Part shown: positions 31,386 to 40,176 of the stretch, piece by piece
Position numbering within the stretch: the stretch's first letter is position 1
How the letters are laid out: the number at the start of each line of letters is the position of its first letter
Assembly (NCBI GenBank): GCA_947629585.1
Contig: CANREH010000015.1
Span: 1-40,176, forward strand
Reading direction: 5' to 3'
Origin: an uncultured Lachnospiraceae bacterium
Lineage (GTDB): Bacteria; Bacillota; Clostridia; Lachnospirales; Lachnospiraceae
Length of the DNA: 40,176 bases
Position numbers and translations under genes: made by a program
The notes under the pieces: generated by a model
What the model was told of the DNA's origin: nothing
The model's database searches: none
Seen by the model: only the letters and a program-made list of their open reading frames with translations

Positions 31386-32930
31386 ATGCACGCATGGCTT
31401 TTATTTAAGGATAAGGATACTGATACCGGAAACGGCTATCCGCTGAAAGAAGATCTGATCAAGGATCTCAATCTGGACATTGTATTTAAAACTATGGCGG
31501 ACAATGACGAAACCACCCTGCAGATTCTGCGCACTTTATTTTTGCGCCCGTTAAAAACTGCGGAGGAAATCGCCTACCGCCAGGAAATTATTTTGGATAT
31601 TGCCGGGCATCTGGAGCATTTTACCGATATCCACCATTTTCTCCGGGATGCCGCCGGGACGGCAAAAGAATACCGCACCTCCAACAACCACCGTCAGAAC
31701 GGCTCCAAAACAGGGCTGGCGTCTTATTACATGGATAAATTAAAATGCCTTATCACACTGACGGAAGCGCTGCAGTCCTTTTACCCGTTTTTCAAAGCCG
31801 GGAATTATGAAAGCGCCGGAATGAAAGCCCTGCTTGCCCGCATGGAGGACGAGCTTCCGCCGGAACGCCTTTCGGCCATACGGGAATCCCTGCGATCCAT
31901 TGAATTCTGGTTAGACGGCGGGAAGCTTGTCATCAGCGCGGCATTTACCGAAGGCATGAAGCTGGGAAAGTTTACAATTAACCAGGTTTCCAACCTTTCT
32001 TCCGGGCTGAAAACAAAACAGCTTTCCTTAAAAGAAAAAATCAGCAAACATTTATTAAAATTAAATGTTGCCGTATTAAACGAAGAGACCCTGCTGAAAC
32101 AGGAAAAAATGCTGGAAGAATCCGCCGTCGGCTGGCTGCTTTCCGGCTTTGACGATTACCTGGAAGACCTTCTTTCCTTTTTTACGCAGTTCTCCTATGA
32201 AGCTTCCTTTTACCTTGCATGCGCCGGATTTGTAAAACGCTTTCAGGAGCTTGACCTTTCCCTGTGCCGCCCCGTGGTATCGGAGAGCTTTTCCTGCACG
32301 CAGCTTTACGAAATCAGCCTGGCTATTTATTTCCGGCACTGCCCGGTTACAAATTCCCTGGAAACAGAAAATAAACGCCTCTTTATTGTCACCGGAGCCA
32401 ACCAGGGCGGGAAATCCACCTGGCTTCGAAGCATCGGCATTGCGCAGATATTTATGCAGTGCGGTATGTTAGTCCCGGCAGATTCCTATGCAAACGGGCT
32501 TTACAGCAATTTATTTACTTATTTTACAAGACAGGAAGACAGCGCCATGAACAGCGGGCGCTTTGACGACGAATTAAAGCGCATGGATAAAATCATGTCA
32601 GAAATGACAAAAGACTCCATGCTTTTGATGAATGAAGCCTTTGCCAGCACCACCGAAAAAGAAGGCTCCCTGGTTATGAGAAATATCGTCGAGGCACTCT
32701 ACCAGCTTCATATCCCTGTTTTTATGGTGACGCATTTATTTGAATTTACCCGGCAGATGTTACATATATCAGAACAGGAACAGGCTTCCTCACACAAAAC
32801 CCATATGCTGTTTTTAAGCGCAGGACGGACAAAAGACGGAAACCGCACCTTTAAAATCAGCCCCGACACTCCTTCCCCTACCAGCTACGGACTTGACCTG
32901 TTCCGGCAGTTTTTCCCGGAATCCTTATAA
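31386..32930 (+). CDS. MutS-like ATPase, second of a tandem pair
   Basis: This 514-residue paralogue of the preceding gene is strongly diverged. It has Walker A GANQGGKSTWL at about 336-346, NSGRFDDELKRMD in the signature position, Walker B MLLMNEAFAST near 412 and VTHLFEF. It too has Asn in place of the first acidic Walker B residue and lacks the mismatch-recognition domain. AAGGAGG lies about 10 bases before the ATG, and the gap from the first gene is 36 bases, so the two are cotranscribed. They may form a heterodimer, as eukaryotic MutS proteins do. It converges on the DUF6056-like gene with only a 3-base gap and no visible terminator. Confidence 0.85.
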   Translation: MHAWLLFKDKDTDTGNGYPLKEDLIKDLNLDIVFKTMADNDETTLQILRTLFLRPLKTAEEIAYRQEIILDIAGHLEHFTDIHHFLRDAAGTAKEYRTSNNHRQNGSKTGLASYYMDKLKCLITLTEALQSFYPFFKAGNYESAGMKALLARMEDELPPERLSAIRESLRSIEFWLDGGKLVISAAFTEGMKLGKFTINQVSNLSSGLKTKQLSLKEKISKHLLKLNVAVLNEETLLKQEKMLEESAVGWLLSGFDDYLEDLLSFFTQFSYEASFYLACAGFVKRFQELDLSLCRPVVSESFSCTQLYEISLAIYFRHCPVTNSLETENKRLFIVTGANQGGKSTWLRSIGIAQIFMQCGMLVPADSYANGLYSNLFTYFTRQEDSAMNSGRFDDELKRMDKIMSEMTKDSMLLMNEAFASTTEKEGSLVMRNIVEALYQLHIPVFMVTHLFEFTRQMLHISEQEQASSHKTHMLFLSAGRTKDGNRTFKISPDTPSPTSYGLDLFRQFFPESL

Positions 32931-32933
32931 TAT

Positions 32934-34457
32934 TTATTTTTTCTTAACCCGGACGGATTTTTTGCCAAAAAACTTTTTCACACAGCGGTTTTTCCAGTTT
33001 TTCGGATTTTCCGTAATATCGGAATGAAAAAGAATCTCCGGCTTTACAGAAAATTCACTGACAACAACCTCTTCTTTTAAGGGATCTGTATACAGGAAAT
33101 AACGCTCCCATGCCTCGTCATCATACTGCGCCGCTTCCCCATTGATAAGCGAATAAACAGCGCTGACGCTGGCAGGCATCTGTGTTATTTCCACGTTCGT
33201 GCTGCCTCCTTCGTCAACATCCGCCTGAATGGAAATGTTTCCTGCTGTCGTAAAACAGATTAACAAAAAGCAGACTGCATAAAAGACAATAATATAGTTC
33301 TGGTAAAAAAGGCGGAGCTTTTCCTCTATAAGCTTTCCCGTCTTTGTTTTCCCAAAATACCCAATCCAGTAAAATAAATTCGTAATTACCATGACAAAAC
33401 AGCTAAAATAAATAATATTCATAATCCGGTACGGTATTTTCAGGCCCTGTGCATAAATCACCGGCGTAATCTGGGAAGAATACAGACAAATGCTGAAAAA
33501 AGTTACAAGCGCCGGATAACGGAAAGAAAAACTGCTTTTTCCGCTGATAAAAAACAGCACCGGAATGCAGGTGAGAAATAAAAGGAGCACCGGAAGCTTA
33601 ACACAGTTCCCAAAGCTGTAAAAGCCATACACAAAAGAAAGCAGGACTGCCAGAACCGGGTTCATGGCCTTCCCGACTTCCTCCTGCCTTACCGCATTTC
33701 CCGGAGCCAGCACTGCCGTCAGAAAACCAGCCGCGGCGCAGAGAAATACCAGCAAAAAATAAACCTTTAATTTTTTATTCCCTGATTTTTGCAAAAATAA
33801 CAAAACACAGGCAAAAAACAGAATTTCCACTGTGATCAGGGAAGTGACATAATTTCCTCCGCAGGTAAAAAACGCCAGAACCATGCAGAGAAAAAGCAGG
33901 AAACAGGAAACCGCCCTCTTTTCTGTACGGTATAAAAAAATCAGCAGGGCAAATAATAACATTTCCAGGGAATAAAAAAAGGTATACGTAATCCCTCCAT
34001 TATACCAGTAAAAAGAATCCGCCGGTACATGGGTAAACTGCACCGCTCCCAGGCTTAACAAAACCGCAGGGAGCCATCCCTGCCAGAAGGAAGCGCAGAA
34101 TAATTTACAGAAAAACGCCATATAAAAGAACATGCTGCCAAGCACAAAGGAGCTTAACAACACTGTGGTAGTCAGGAAATAATACTGCTCCCCAAACACC
34201 GCCGGCTGAAGGCGCATCAAAAATACCGACGAAAAGGTTCCCTGCCATGTCTGATAGGTATGCCCCGTCCTCTGCCACGCATCCTTCAAAACCTCTGCAA
34301 AAGATCCCGTCGCCTGAAATACCTGCGCCGCAAACTTTCCATAGCTGTAATCGTCCACGCTGGGATGTGCATAGCCGGAAATGATATAGAGCGGCAGCAG
34401 AGAAAGCGCCAGCACAAAAAAGAGCATGATGCCCAGCTTTTTTTCCTTTTCCTGCAA
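32934..34457 (-). CDS. Polytopic membrane protein, DUF6056/GT-C-like
   Basis: This 507-residue protein has about eleven hydrophobic helices. The first external loop contains HPSVDDYSYG, with an Asp-Asp pair where GT-C glycosyltransferases place their catalytic/metal acidic residues, and WQGTFSSVFLMRLQP follows. This matches DUF6056 membrane proteins as I know them. The C-terminal 90 residues after the last helix are soluble and basic at the end. It follows the UDP-galactopyranose mutase gene by 36 bases, so a role in building or modifying a surface polysaccharide with lipid-linked sugar donors is a reasonable inference. The substrate is unknown. Confidence 0.65.
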   Translation of the reverse strand: MQEKEKKLGIMLFFVLALSLLPLYIISGYAHPSVDDYSYGKFAAQVFQATGSFAEVLKDAWQRTGHTYQTWQGTFSSVFLMRLQPAVFGEQYYFLTTTVLLSSFVLGSMFFYMAFFCKLFCASFWQGWLPAVLLSLGAVQFTHVPADSFYWYNGGITYTFFYSLEMLLFALLIFLYRTEKRAVSCFLLFLCMVLAFFTCGGNYVTSLITVEILFFACVLLFLQKSGNKKLKVYFLLVFLCAAAGFLTAVLAPGNAVRQEEVGKAMNPVLAVLLSFVYGFYSFGNCVKLPVLLLFLTCIPVLFFISGKSSFSFRYPALVTFFSICLYSSQITPVIYAQGLKIPYRIMNIIYFSCFVMVITNLFYWIGYFGKTKTGKLIEEKLRLFYQNYIIVFYAVCFLLICFTTAGNISIQADVDEGGSTNVEITQMPASVSAVYSLINGEAAQYDDEAWERYFLYTDPLKEEVVVSEFSVKPEILFHSDITENPKNWKNRCVKKFFGKKSVRVKKK

Positions 34458-34493
34458 GCCTCTTCCTCCCCTCTTTTTTCCCGCTTTCCTGCC

Positions 34494-35591
34494 TTAAGAA
34501 AGCTCTTTTTCCGCCAGCTTCAGTGCTTCCGCTACCACATGGTGCATATCAAAATACTGATACATCCCCAAGCGTCCGCCGAAAATCACCTTATTCTCTT
34601 TATCTGCAAGTTCCCTGTATTTCTGATACAAACCATTATTTTTATCGTCATTCATCGGGTAATACGGCTCGTCCCCATGCTGCCATTTTGCCGGATATTC
34701 TCTGGTAATTACCGTCTTTGGCTGCGTCCCGAATTCAAAATGCTTATGCTCAATAATTCTTGTATACGGCACTTCATACTCCGTATAATTGACTACCGCA
34801 TTCCCCTGGTAATTTTCCTCGTCAAGCACTTCCGTCTCAAACCGGAGGCTCCGGTACTCCAGCTCCCCAAAGCAATAATCATAATACTCGTCAATCATGC
34901 CGGTAAAGATAATCTTATCCGCTTCTTTTTCCAGTTCCTCTTTATGCCGGAAATAATCCACCGAAAGCCGGACCTCAACGCCTTCTAACATCTTCTCCGC
35001 CATCTTGGTGTAACCGCCCACCGGGATTCCCTGGTAAGTATCATTAAAATAATTATTGTCATAAGTAAAACGGACCGGGAGACGCTTGATAATAAATGAC
35101 GGAAGCTCTGCCGCCCTCTTCCCCCACTGTTTTTCCGTATAGCCTTTTACCAGCTTCTCATAAATATCCTTTCCGACAAGGCTGATCGCCTGTTCTTCCA
35201 GATTTTTCGGCTCTGTAATGCCCGCTTCCTTTTTCTGCCTTTCAATAATTTCCTTCGCTTCCTTTGGCGTAATTACGCCCCAGAGCCCGTGGAAAGTATT
35301 CATGTTAAACGGCATATTGTAAAGCTCGTCCCGATATCTTGCCACCGGGGAATTGGTGTAGCGGTTAAACTCCGCAAACTGGTTCACATAATCCCATACT
35401 TCCTTATTGCTCGTATGGAAAATATGCGCCCCATACTGATGGACCTGAATCCCCTCGATTTCCTTTGTGAAAATATTGCCGCCAATGTGATCCCGCTTAT
35501 CAATCACAAGGCAGGTTTTCCCGCGTTTTTTCGCCTCATGCGCAAATACTGCGCCAAACAATCCCGCCCCTACAATCAAATAATCATACAT
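34494..35591 (-). CDS. glf: UDP-galactopyranose mutase
   Basis: This 365-residue flavoenzyme interconverts UDP-galactopyranose and UDP-galactofuranose, the donor for galactofuranose in surface glycans. The N-terminal FAD loop VGAGLFGAVFAHEAKKRGK and HIGGNIFT are clear. The central YTEKQWGKRAAELP and the C-terminal GRLGMYQYFDMH segments, with the usual conserved Arg residues, complete the family pattern. The ATG at 35591 is preferred to a GTG at 35633, because GGGAAGAG precedes it and family members start at MYDYLIVGAG. It is first in a two-gene unit with the GT-C-like protein. Confidence 0.95.
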   Translation of the reverse strand: MYDYLIVGAGLFGAVFAHEAKKRGKTCLVIDKRDHIGGNIFTKEIEGIQVHQYGAHIFHTSNKEVWDYVNQFAEFNRYTNSPVARYRDELYNMPFNMNTFHGLWGVITPKEAKEIIERQKKEAGITEPKNLEEQAISLVGKDIYEKLVKGYTEKQWGKRAAELPSFIIKRLPVRFTYDNNYFNDTYQGIPVGGYTKMAEKMLEGVEVRLSVDYFRHKEELEKEADKIIFTGMIDEYYDYCFGELEYRSLRFETEVLDEENYQGNAVVNYTEYEVPYTRIIEHKHFEFGTQPKTVITREYPAKWQHGDEPYYPMNDDKNNGLYQKYRELADKENKVIFGGRLGMYQYFDMHHVVAEALKLAEKELS

Positions 35592-35623
35592 CGTTTTCTC
35601 TTCCCTTTCTGTAAATTTGTTAT

Positions 35624-35652
35624 ATTTTAACACTTTTTTTCTTATTTAGCAA
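35624..35652 (-). promoter_or_regulatory. Promoter of glf
   Basis: On the minus strand TTGCTA (35647-35652) and TAAAAT (35624-35629) are 17 bases apart, about 30 bases before the start codon. It is back-to-back with the carB promoter. Confidence 0.55.
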
Positions 35653-35658
35653 GAGCCA

Positions 35659-35687
35659 TTGTATTTTCCACCCTTTTCCTTTATAAT
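35659..35687 (+). promoter_or_regulatory. Promoter of carB
   Basis: TTGTAT (35659-35664) and a perfect TATAAT (35682-35687) are 17 bases apart. The leader of about 38 bases is too short for a PyrR-type attenuator, so pyrimidine control, if any, must work another way. Confidence 0.6.
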
Positions 35688-35731
35688 ATCCCTTGTGATT
35701 ATTGTATGACAAACCAAAGGAGGATTTTTCT

Positions 35732-38700
35732 ATGTCTCAGAGAACAGACATTCACAAGGTACTCATTATCGGTTCCGGCCCTATCATTATCGGCCAGGCA
35801 TGTGAGTTCGACTATTCCGGCACGCAGGCCTGCAAGGCTTTGAAAAAGCTCGGCTATGAGATTGTGCTGGTTAATTCCAACCCGGCTACGATTATGACCG
35901 ATCCGGAAATCGCGGATGTGACCTATATTGAACCATTAAACGTAAAGCGTCTGGAGCAGATTATCGCAAAGGAACGGCCGGATGCCCTCCTGCCGAACCT
36001 CGGCGGGCAGTCCGGGCTCAACCTGTGCGCAGAGCTGTCCAAAAAAGGGATTCTTGAAAAGTATCATGTGAAAGTCATCGGCGTTCAGGTAGACGCGATT
36101 GAGCGCGGGGAAGACCGGATTGAATTTAAAAAGACGATGAACAGGCTCGGCATTGAGATGGCAAGGAGCGAGGTTGCTTACAGCGTGGACGAGGCGTTAA
36201 AGATTGCCGATGAACTTGGCTACCCTGTTGTGCTGCGCCCTGCCTATACCATGGGCGGCGCCGGCGGCGGGCTTGTCTATAATAAGGAAGAATTAAAGAC
36301 GGTCTGCGCCAGAGGCTTACAGGCAAGCCTGGTCGGTCAGGTACTTGTGGAAGAATCCATTCTCGGCTGGGAAGAGTTAGAGCTGGAAGTAGTCCGCGAC
36401 AAAGACAACAACATTATCACGGTCTGCTTTATTGAAAACATTGACCCGCTTGGCGTCCACACCGGGGACTCTTTCTGCTCCGCCCCGATGCTAACCATTT
36501 CCGAAGAATGCCAGAAGCGGCTCCAGGAGCAGGCTTACAAAATCGTGGAATCCGTTCAGGTGATCGGCGGCACCAACGTGCAGTTTGCCCACGATCCTGT
36601 AACCGACCGTGTGGTCGTTATTGAAATCAACCCAAGAACCTCGCGTTCTTCTGCCCTTGCTTCCAAAGCAACCGGTTTCCCTATCGCCTTGGTTTCCGCC
36701 ATGCTCGCCACCGGGCTTACCCTGAAAGAAATTCCATGCGGAAAATACGGTACCTTGGACAAGTACGTTCCTGACGGCGACTATGTTGTTATTAAGTTTG
36801 CAAGATGGGCATTTGAGAAATTCAAAGGCGTGGAGGATAAGCTTGGCACCCAGATGCGCGCGGTCGGCGAAGTTATGAGCATTGGAAAAACCTATAAAGA
36901 AGCGTTCCAGAAAGCAATCCGCAGCCTGGAAACCGGACGCTACGGGCTTGGGAACGTCAAAGATTTCCGTGAAAAATCCAAAGAAGATCTGCTTCGGATG
37001 TTAATCACTCCGTCCAGCGAACGCCATTTTATTATGTATGAAGCCCTGCGCAAAGGCGCATCGGTAGATGAGATTTTTGAAATCACGAAAGTAAAGCATT
37101 ATTTCATCGAACAGATGAAAGAGCTTGTGGAAGAGGAAGAGGCGCTGGCGGCAGGCAAAGGATCGCTTCCGTCGGACGAAGCTTTGACAAAAGCTAAAAA
37201 AGACGGTTTCTCCGACAAATATTTAAGCCAGATTCTGGAAATTCCGGAAGAAGACATCCGTAACCGCAGAATCGCGATCGGCGTAGAAGAAGCCTGGGAA
37301 GGCGTCCATGTCAGCGGGACTAAGGACAGCGCTTACTATTATTCTACCTACAATGCCGCCGACAAAAATCCGGTCAATACAGACAGGCAAAAGATCATGA
37401 TCCTCGGCGGCGGCCCAAACCGGATCGGGCAGGGAATTGAATTTGACTACTGCTGTGTTCACGCTTCCCTCGCCCTTAAAAAGCTCGGTTTTGAAACGAT
37501 TATTGTCAACTGCAACCCGGAAACCGTTTCCACCGACTATGATACCTCCGACAAGCTTTACTTCGAGCCGCTGACACTGGAAGATGTCTTGAGCATTTAC
37601 AAAAAAGAGCAGCCTGTCGGCGTGATTGCGCAGTTCGGCGGGCAGACGCCTCTTAATCTGGCCGCAGAGCTGGAAAAAAACGGCGTCAGGATCTTAGGCA
37701 CTTCCCCGTCCGTGATCGATTTGGCGGAAGATCGCGACCGTTTCCGTGAAATGATGGAAAAGCTCCATATCCCTATGCCGGAATCCGGCATGGCGACCAC
37801 GGTAGAAGAAGCCCTTTCGATTGCAGGTTCGATCGGCTATCCTGTCATGGTGCGCCCTTCCTATGTTCTTGGCGGGCGCGGCATGGAAGTAGTCTATGAC
37901 GACGAAAGCATGAAGGATTACATGAAAGCGGCTGTCGGCGTGACGCCGGACCGCCCGATTTTAATCGACCGTTTCTTAAATCACGCTATGGAATGTGAAG
38001 CCGACGCTATCAGCGACGGGACCCATGCTTTTGTCCCTGCCGTTATGGAGCATATTGAGCTTGCAGGCGTCCATTCCGGCGACAGCGCATGTATCCTGCC
38101 GTCTGTCCATATTTCCGATAAGAACGTGGAAACCATCAAGGAATATACCAGAAAAATTGCGGAAGAAATGCACGTCCAGGGGCTTATGAATATGCAGTAT
38201 GCGATTGAAAATGACAAGGTTTATGTCCTGGAGGCAAATCCGCGCGCTTCCCGTACCGTACCGCTTGTTTCCAAAGTCTGCAATATCCGCATGGTGCCTC
38301 TGGCAACCGATATCATCACCTCGGAAATCACAGGACGCCCATCCCCGGTAGCAGGCTTAAAGGAACAGAACATTCCTTACTATGGAGTAAAAGAAGCCGT
38401 ATTCCCATTCAATATGTTCCAGGAGGTTGACCCGATCCTCGGGCCGGAAATGCGCTCCACCGGGGAAGTTTTAGGACTTTCTACCTCTTACGGCGAAGCC
38501 TTCTGCAAGGCGCAGGAAGCGACGCAGTCCAGCCTTCCATTAGAAGGAACGGTGCTGATTTCCGTCAATACCAAAGACAAGGCGGAGATTGCGGAAGTCG
38601 CAAAGATCTTTGCTGAAGACGGCTTCAAGATTATTGCCACCGGCTCTACCTGCGACGTGATTAACGAAGCAGGGATTCCGGCGGAAAAAGGGAAGAAATT

Positions 38701-38959
38701 ATACGAAGGGCGTCCGAATATCTTAGATATGATTACCAACGGGCAGATTGATCTCATTATCAACTCCCCGATAGGGAAAGACAGCGTCCATGACGACAGC
38801 TATTTAAGAAAAGCCGCCATCAAAGCAAAGATTCCTTACATGACGACGATTGCTGCTGCCAGGGCGACCGCCGAGGGCATCCGCTATGTTAAAGAGCATG
38901 GCAATGAAAACGTAAAATCCCTGCAGGCACTCCACGCGGGAATCCATGCGAGATTTTAG
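35732..38959 (+). CDS. carB: Carbamoyl phosphate synthase, large subunit
   Basis: This 1,075-residue enzyme makes carbamoyl phosphate from bicarbonate, ammonia (from the CarA glutaminase) and two ATP, for pyrimidines and arginine. Two homologous ATP-grasp halves are visible. Each begins with a glycine loop (GSGPIIIGQACEFDYSG at residues about 14-30; GGGPNRIGQGIEFDYCC near 560) and each has a RPxYxxGGxGG-type nucleotide loop. An oligomerisation segment separates them, and a C-terminal MGS-like regulatory domain starts near 935. The ATG at 35732 follows AAAGGAGG (35716-35723). The partner carA is not in this window, which is unusual because carAB are commonly adjacent. A terminator follows at 39080-39110. 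Confidence 0.97.
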   Translation: MSQRTDIHKVLIIGSGPIIIGQACEFDYSGTQACKALKKLGYEIVLVNSNPATIMTDPEIADVTYIEPLNVKRLEQIIAKERPDALLPNLGGQSGLNLCAELSKKGILEKYHVKVIGVQVDAIERGEDRIEFKKTMNRLGIEMARSEVAYSVDEALKIADELGYPVVLRPAYTMGGAGGGLVYNKEELKTVCARGLQASLVGQVLVEESILGWEELELEVVRDKDNNIITVCFIENIDPLGVHTGDSFCSAPMLTISEECQKRLQEQAYKIVESVQVIGGTNVQFAHDPVTDRVVVIEINPRTSRSSALASKATGFPIALVSAMLATGLTLKEIPCGKYGTLDKYVPDGDYVVIKFARWAFEKFKGVEDKLGTQMRAVGEVMSIGKTYKEAFQKAIRSLETGRYGLGNVKDFREKSKEDLLRMLITPSSERHFIMYEALRKGASVDEIFEITKVKHYFIEQMKELVEEEEALAAGKGSLPSDEALTKAKKDGFSDKYLSQILEIPEEDIRNRRIAIGVEEAWEGVHVSGTKDSAYYYSTYNAADKNPVNTDRQKIMILGGGPNRIGQGIEFDYCCVHASLALKKLGFETIIVNCNPETVSTDYDTSDKLYFEPLTLEDVLSIYKKEQPVGVIAQFGGQTPLNLAAELEKNGVRILGTSPSVIDLAEDRDRFREMMEKLHIPMPESGMATTVEEALSIAGSIGYPVMVRPSYVLGGRGMEVVYDDESMKDYMKAAVGVTPDRPILIDRFLNHAMECEADAISDGTHAFVPAVMEHIELAGVHSGDSACILPSVHISDKNVETIKEYTRKIAEEMHVQGLMNMQYAIENDKVYVLEANPRASRTVPLVSKVCNIRMVPLATDIITSEITGRPSPVAGLKEQNIPYYGVKEAVFPFNMFQEVDPILGPEMRSTGEVLGLSTSYGEAFCKAQEATQSSLPLEGTVLISVNTKDKAEIAEVAKIFAEDGFKIIATGSTCDVINEAGIPAEKGKKLYEGRPNILDMITNGQIDLIINSPIGKDSVHDDSYLRKAAIKAKIPYMTTIAAARATAEGIRYVKEHGNENVKSLQALHAGIHARF

Positions 38960-39009
38960 CCGTTTCAGCAGCGAAACAGGCGTCGAATCGGGCTGATGGC
39001 TGAACTGTT

Positions 39010-39076
39010 CGTTATCGCGGCATCCGCCAAGCTGACAAGCACGTTTGCCAGCTTGGCTCATTGCCCGCGTAAATAA
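39010..39076. repeat. Dispersed palindromic repeat, copy 2
   Basis: This is a 67-bp near-copy of 26227-26293 in the same orientation, with about seven substitutions. GCCAAGCTG faces CAGCTTGGC as a perfect 9-bp dyad, and CGCGGCA near the start can pair near the end. It lies between carB and its terminator. Confidence 0.8.
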
Positions 39077-39079
39077 AAG

Positions 39080-39110
39080 ATACCCCAAATAATGGGGTAT
39101 TTTATTTTTT
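39080..39110 (+). terminator. Intrinsic terminator of carB
   Basis: ATACCCCA (39080-39087) and TGGGGTAT (39093-39100) form an 8-bp stem with a 5-base loop, followed by a T-rich tract to 39110. The T tract overlaps the stop of the convergent TPR gene. Confidence 0.9.
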
Positions 39111-40176
39111 CTTCCTGAACAGTCCAAGCAGCCTGCCCAACAGTCCGCTCCTCCCTGCTCTCTGCATCTCTTTTAAATTTTCTTCCATCTCATCCGCCCG
39201 TTTCCGGTAGACATCCGGGTATTTTTCCTGTAATTTCCGGTACAGCTCCAAAGCCTTCCGATATGCTTCTATGGATTTCTGCGTCTGCTCTGTTTTCTTA
39301 TACAAAGCCCCCAAGTTGCCGAAAGCCATCGCGATATCCGGCTCGTATGCCTGATCGTTTTCCCGTGCCAGCCTCTCATAAATTGCCAGAGCTTCCTTAT
39401 AATTGTTTTCTGCTTTCTCTGCATTCCCCAGCGTATGGTACAGCACTCCCAGGTTATGGTAAGTATTGGCAAGGTAAGAGCTATGAAACCCGGGATTTTT
39501 TTCGGCAAGCTTTTTCCTGATTTTCAGGGCTTCCTGGTATCCCTGTTCCGCCAGGGAATACTGCCCTGTTTCCTCATAAACGGTAGACAGATTATTATAT
39601 ACCATAGCAATCTGCGGATCATAACCGCCCTTTAAGCTTCCCGCCATCTTTTTATAGATTTCCAGTGCCTCCTGATAACAATGCTTTGCTTCCTCAAAAA
39701 GCCTTGTCCGGCAGTAAAGCCCGCCAATGTCGTTGCAGGTGTCCGCAATCTTGGGCAAAAACCGCCCCGGGTTCTGCACCGCAAATTTCCGCCGGATCTC
39801 TAACGCCTCCTGCAGATGCTCTGCCGCCTCCCGGTACCGTCCCATTCTCCAGTACAAAACCCCAAGATCATTACAGATCGTCGCCACAAACGGCTCAAAG
39901 TCAGGGGCATTGATATTACCTGAGACAATCCTCTTTACCACCATGCTTCTGCCAATCTGCAGCGCCTCCCGATAAGATTCCTCCGCTTCCGAATACTTAT
40001 TCATGCTGCGGTATAAATCCGCAAGCTCATAGCTCATCTGGATTAAATTAGAATCAAAGACCTCCGGATACAGCAGGGACAGGATACGGTTATACTCTAA
40101 ATTTTCTTTATAAAGCTCTTCCGCCTTCTGGTACTTTCCCTCCCTGCGGCATACATGCGCAGCTCCTACTCCTGCT
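39102..40176 (-). CDS. TPR-repeat protein (partial; N-terminus beyond the window)
   Basis: The frame stays open to the right edge, so the gene continues past the window. At least 358 residues are present. They form about seven tetratricopeptide repeats of the roughly 42-residue kinesin-light-chain type, with recurrent patterns such as YNNLSTVYEETGQYSLAEQ, FGNLGALYKKTEQ and YxEALxIyxxLAxxNP. The C-terminus ends in a Leu/Gly-rich helix and a basic RKKK tail. TPR arrays bind other proteins. Whether an enzymatic or signalling domain precedes the repeats cannot be seen. An ATG at 40037 is internal to the repeats and unlikely to be the start. Confidence 0.85.
   Translation of the reverse strand, partial: AGVGAAHVCRREGKYQKAEELYKENLEYNRILSLLYPEVFDSNLIQMSYELADLYRSMNKYSEAEESYREALQIGRSMVVKRIVSGNINAPDFEPFVATICNDLGVLYWRMGRYREAAEHLQEALEIRRKFAVQNPGRFLPKIADTCNDIGGLYCRTRLFEEAKHCYQEALEIYKKMAGSLKGGYDPQIAMVYNNLSTVYEETGQYSLAEQGYQEALKIRKKLAEKNPGFHSSYLANTYHNLGVLYHTLGNAEKAENNYKEALAIYERLARENDQAYEPDIAMAFGNLGALYKKTEQTQKSIEAYRKALELYRKLQEKYPDVYRKRADEMEENLKEMQRAGRSGLLGRLLGLFRKKK

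Noticed and set aside
29757-32930. Canonical mismatch-repair MutS annotation for the two ATPases
   Set aside because: The mismatch-binding and connector domains are absent, the proteins are about 500 residues instead of 850, and no mutL is nearby.

Overview
The window reads as chromosomal DNA of a Clostridia bacterium, most likely a Lachnospiraceae gut anaerobe. The signs are a complete FabK-type fatty-acid synthesis operon with a fused carboxyltransferase gene (accD and accA in one frame), an orphan MoxR/VWA pair, HD-GYP signalling, Gram-positive ribosome binding sites (GGAGG) and moderate GC. There is no rRNA, tRNA, CRISPR array or intact insertion sequence. Judged by eye, the first 1.2 kb is much richer in A+T than the rest and holds only gene fragments.

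Layout. (1) 1-1333 is a degenerate, probably acquired strip. It carries a truncated EssC-like (type VII secretion) reading frame with a small membrane protein upstream, then a 380-bp segment bounded by perfect 29-bp inverted repeats. The segment holds the C-terminal end of a tyrosine recombinase and an outward-facing promoter, and it looks like an invertible promoter switch. (2) 1334-3092: trpD and a sirtuin-like gene with damaged NAD motifs, under one promoter. (3) 3188-22069, all on the minus strand: the promoter just upstream of fabH drives fabH-acpP-fabK-fabD-fabG-fabF-accB-fabZ-accC-accDA. With almost no gaps the gene string continues into an unknown membrane protein, a PAS histidine kinase, an HD-GYP response regulator, a frameshifted CheA-like kinase, a CheY-like regulator, an LRR protein, a VWA protein and a MoxR ATPase. 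(4) 22255-26067: a 988-residue membrane protein with a Pro-Glu repeat and coiled coil, cotranscribed with a lytic transglycosylase. (5) 26356-29582: acetate kinase and an OmpR-type two-component system. (6) 29757-32930, plus strand: two tandem, diverged MutS-like ATPases. (7) 32934-35591, minus strand: UDP-galactopyranose mutase and a polytopic DUF6056/GT-C-like protein, probably for a cell-surface galactofuranose polymer. (8) 35732-38959, plus strand: carB without carA. (9) 39102-40176: the C-terminal part of a TPR protein that runs off the window.

The fatty-acid genes form a full elongation set: carboxylation (accB, accC, accDA), malonyl transfer (fabD), initiation (fabH), and the condensation, reduction, dehydration and enoyl-reduction cycle (fabF, fabG, fabZ, fabK) on the carrier acpP. 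A strong hairpin followed by a T tract lies directly after acpP, so distal genes may be transcribed less than fabH-acpP. A 67-bp palindromic repeat occurs twice (26227-26293 and 39010-39076), each time next to an intrinsic terminator.

The best candidates for something undescribed are the inverted-repeat promoter switch at 699-1078, the continuity of the lipid operon with the signalling/MoxR block, the tandem MutS-like pair with an Asn in place of the Walker B Asp, and the degenerate sirtuin coupled to trpD.
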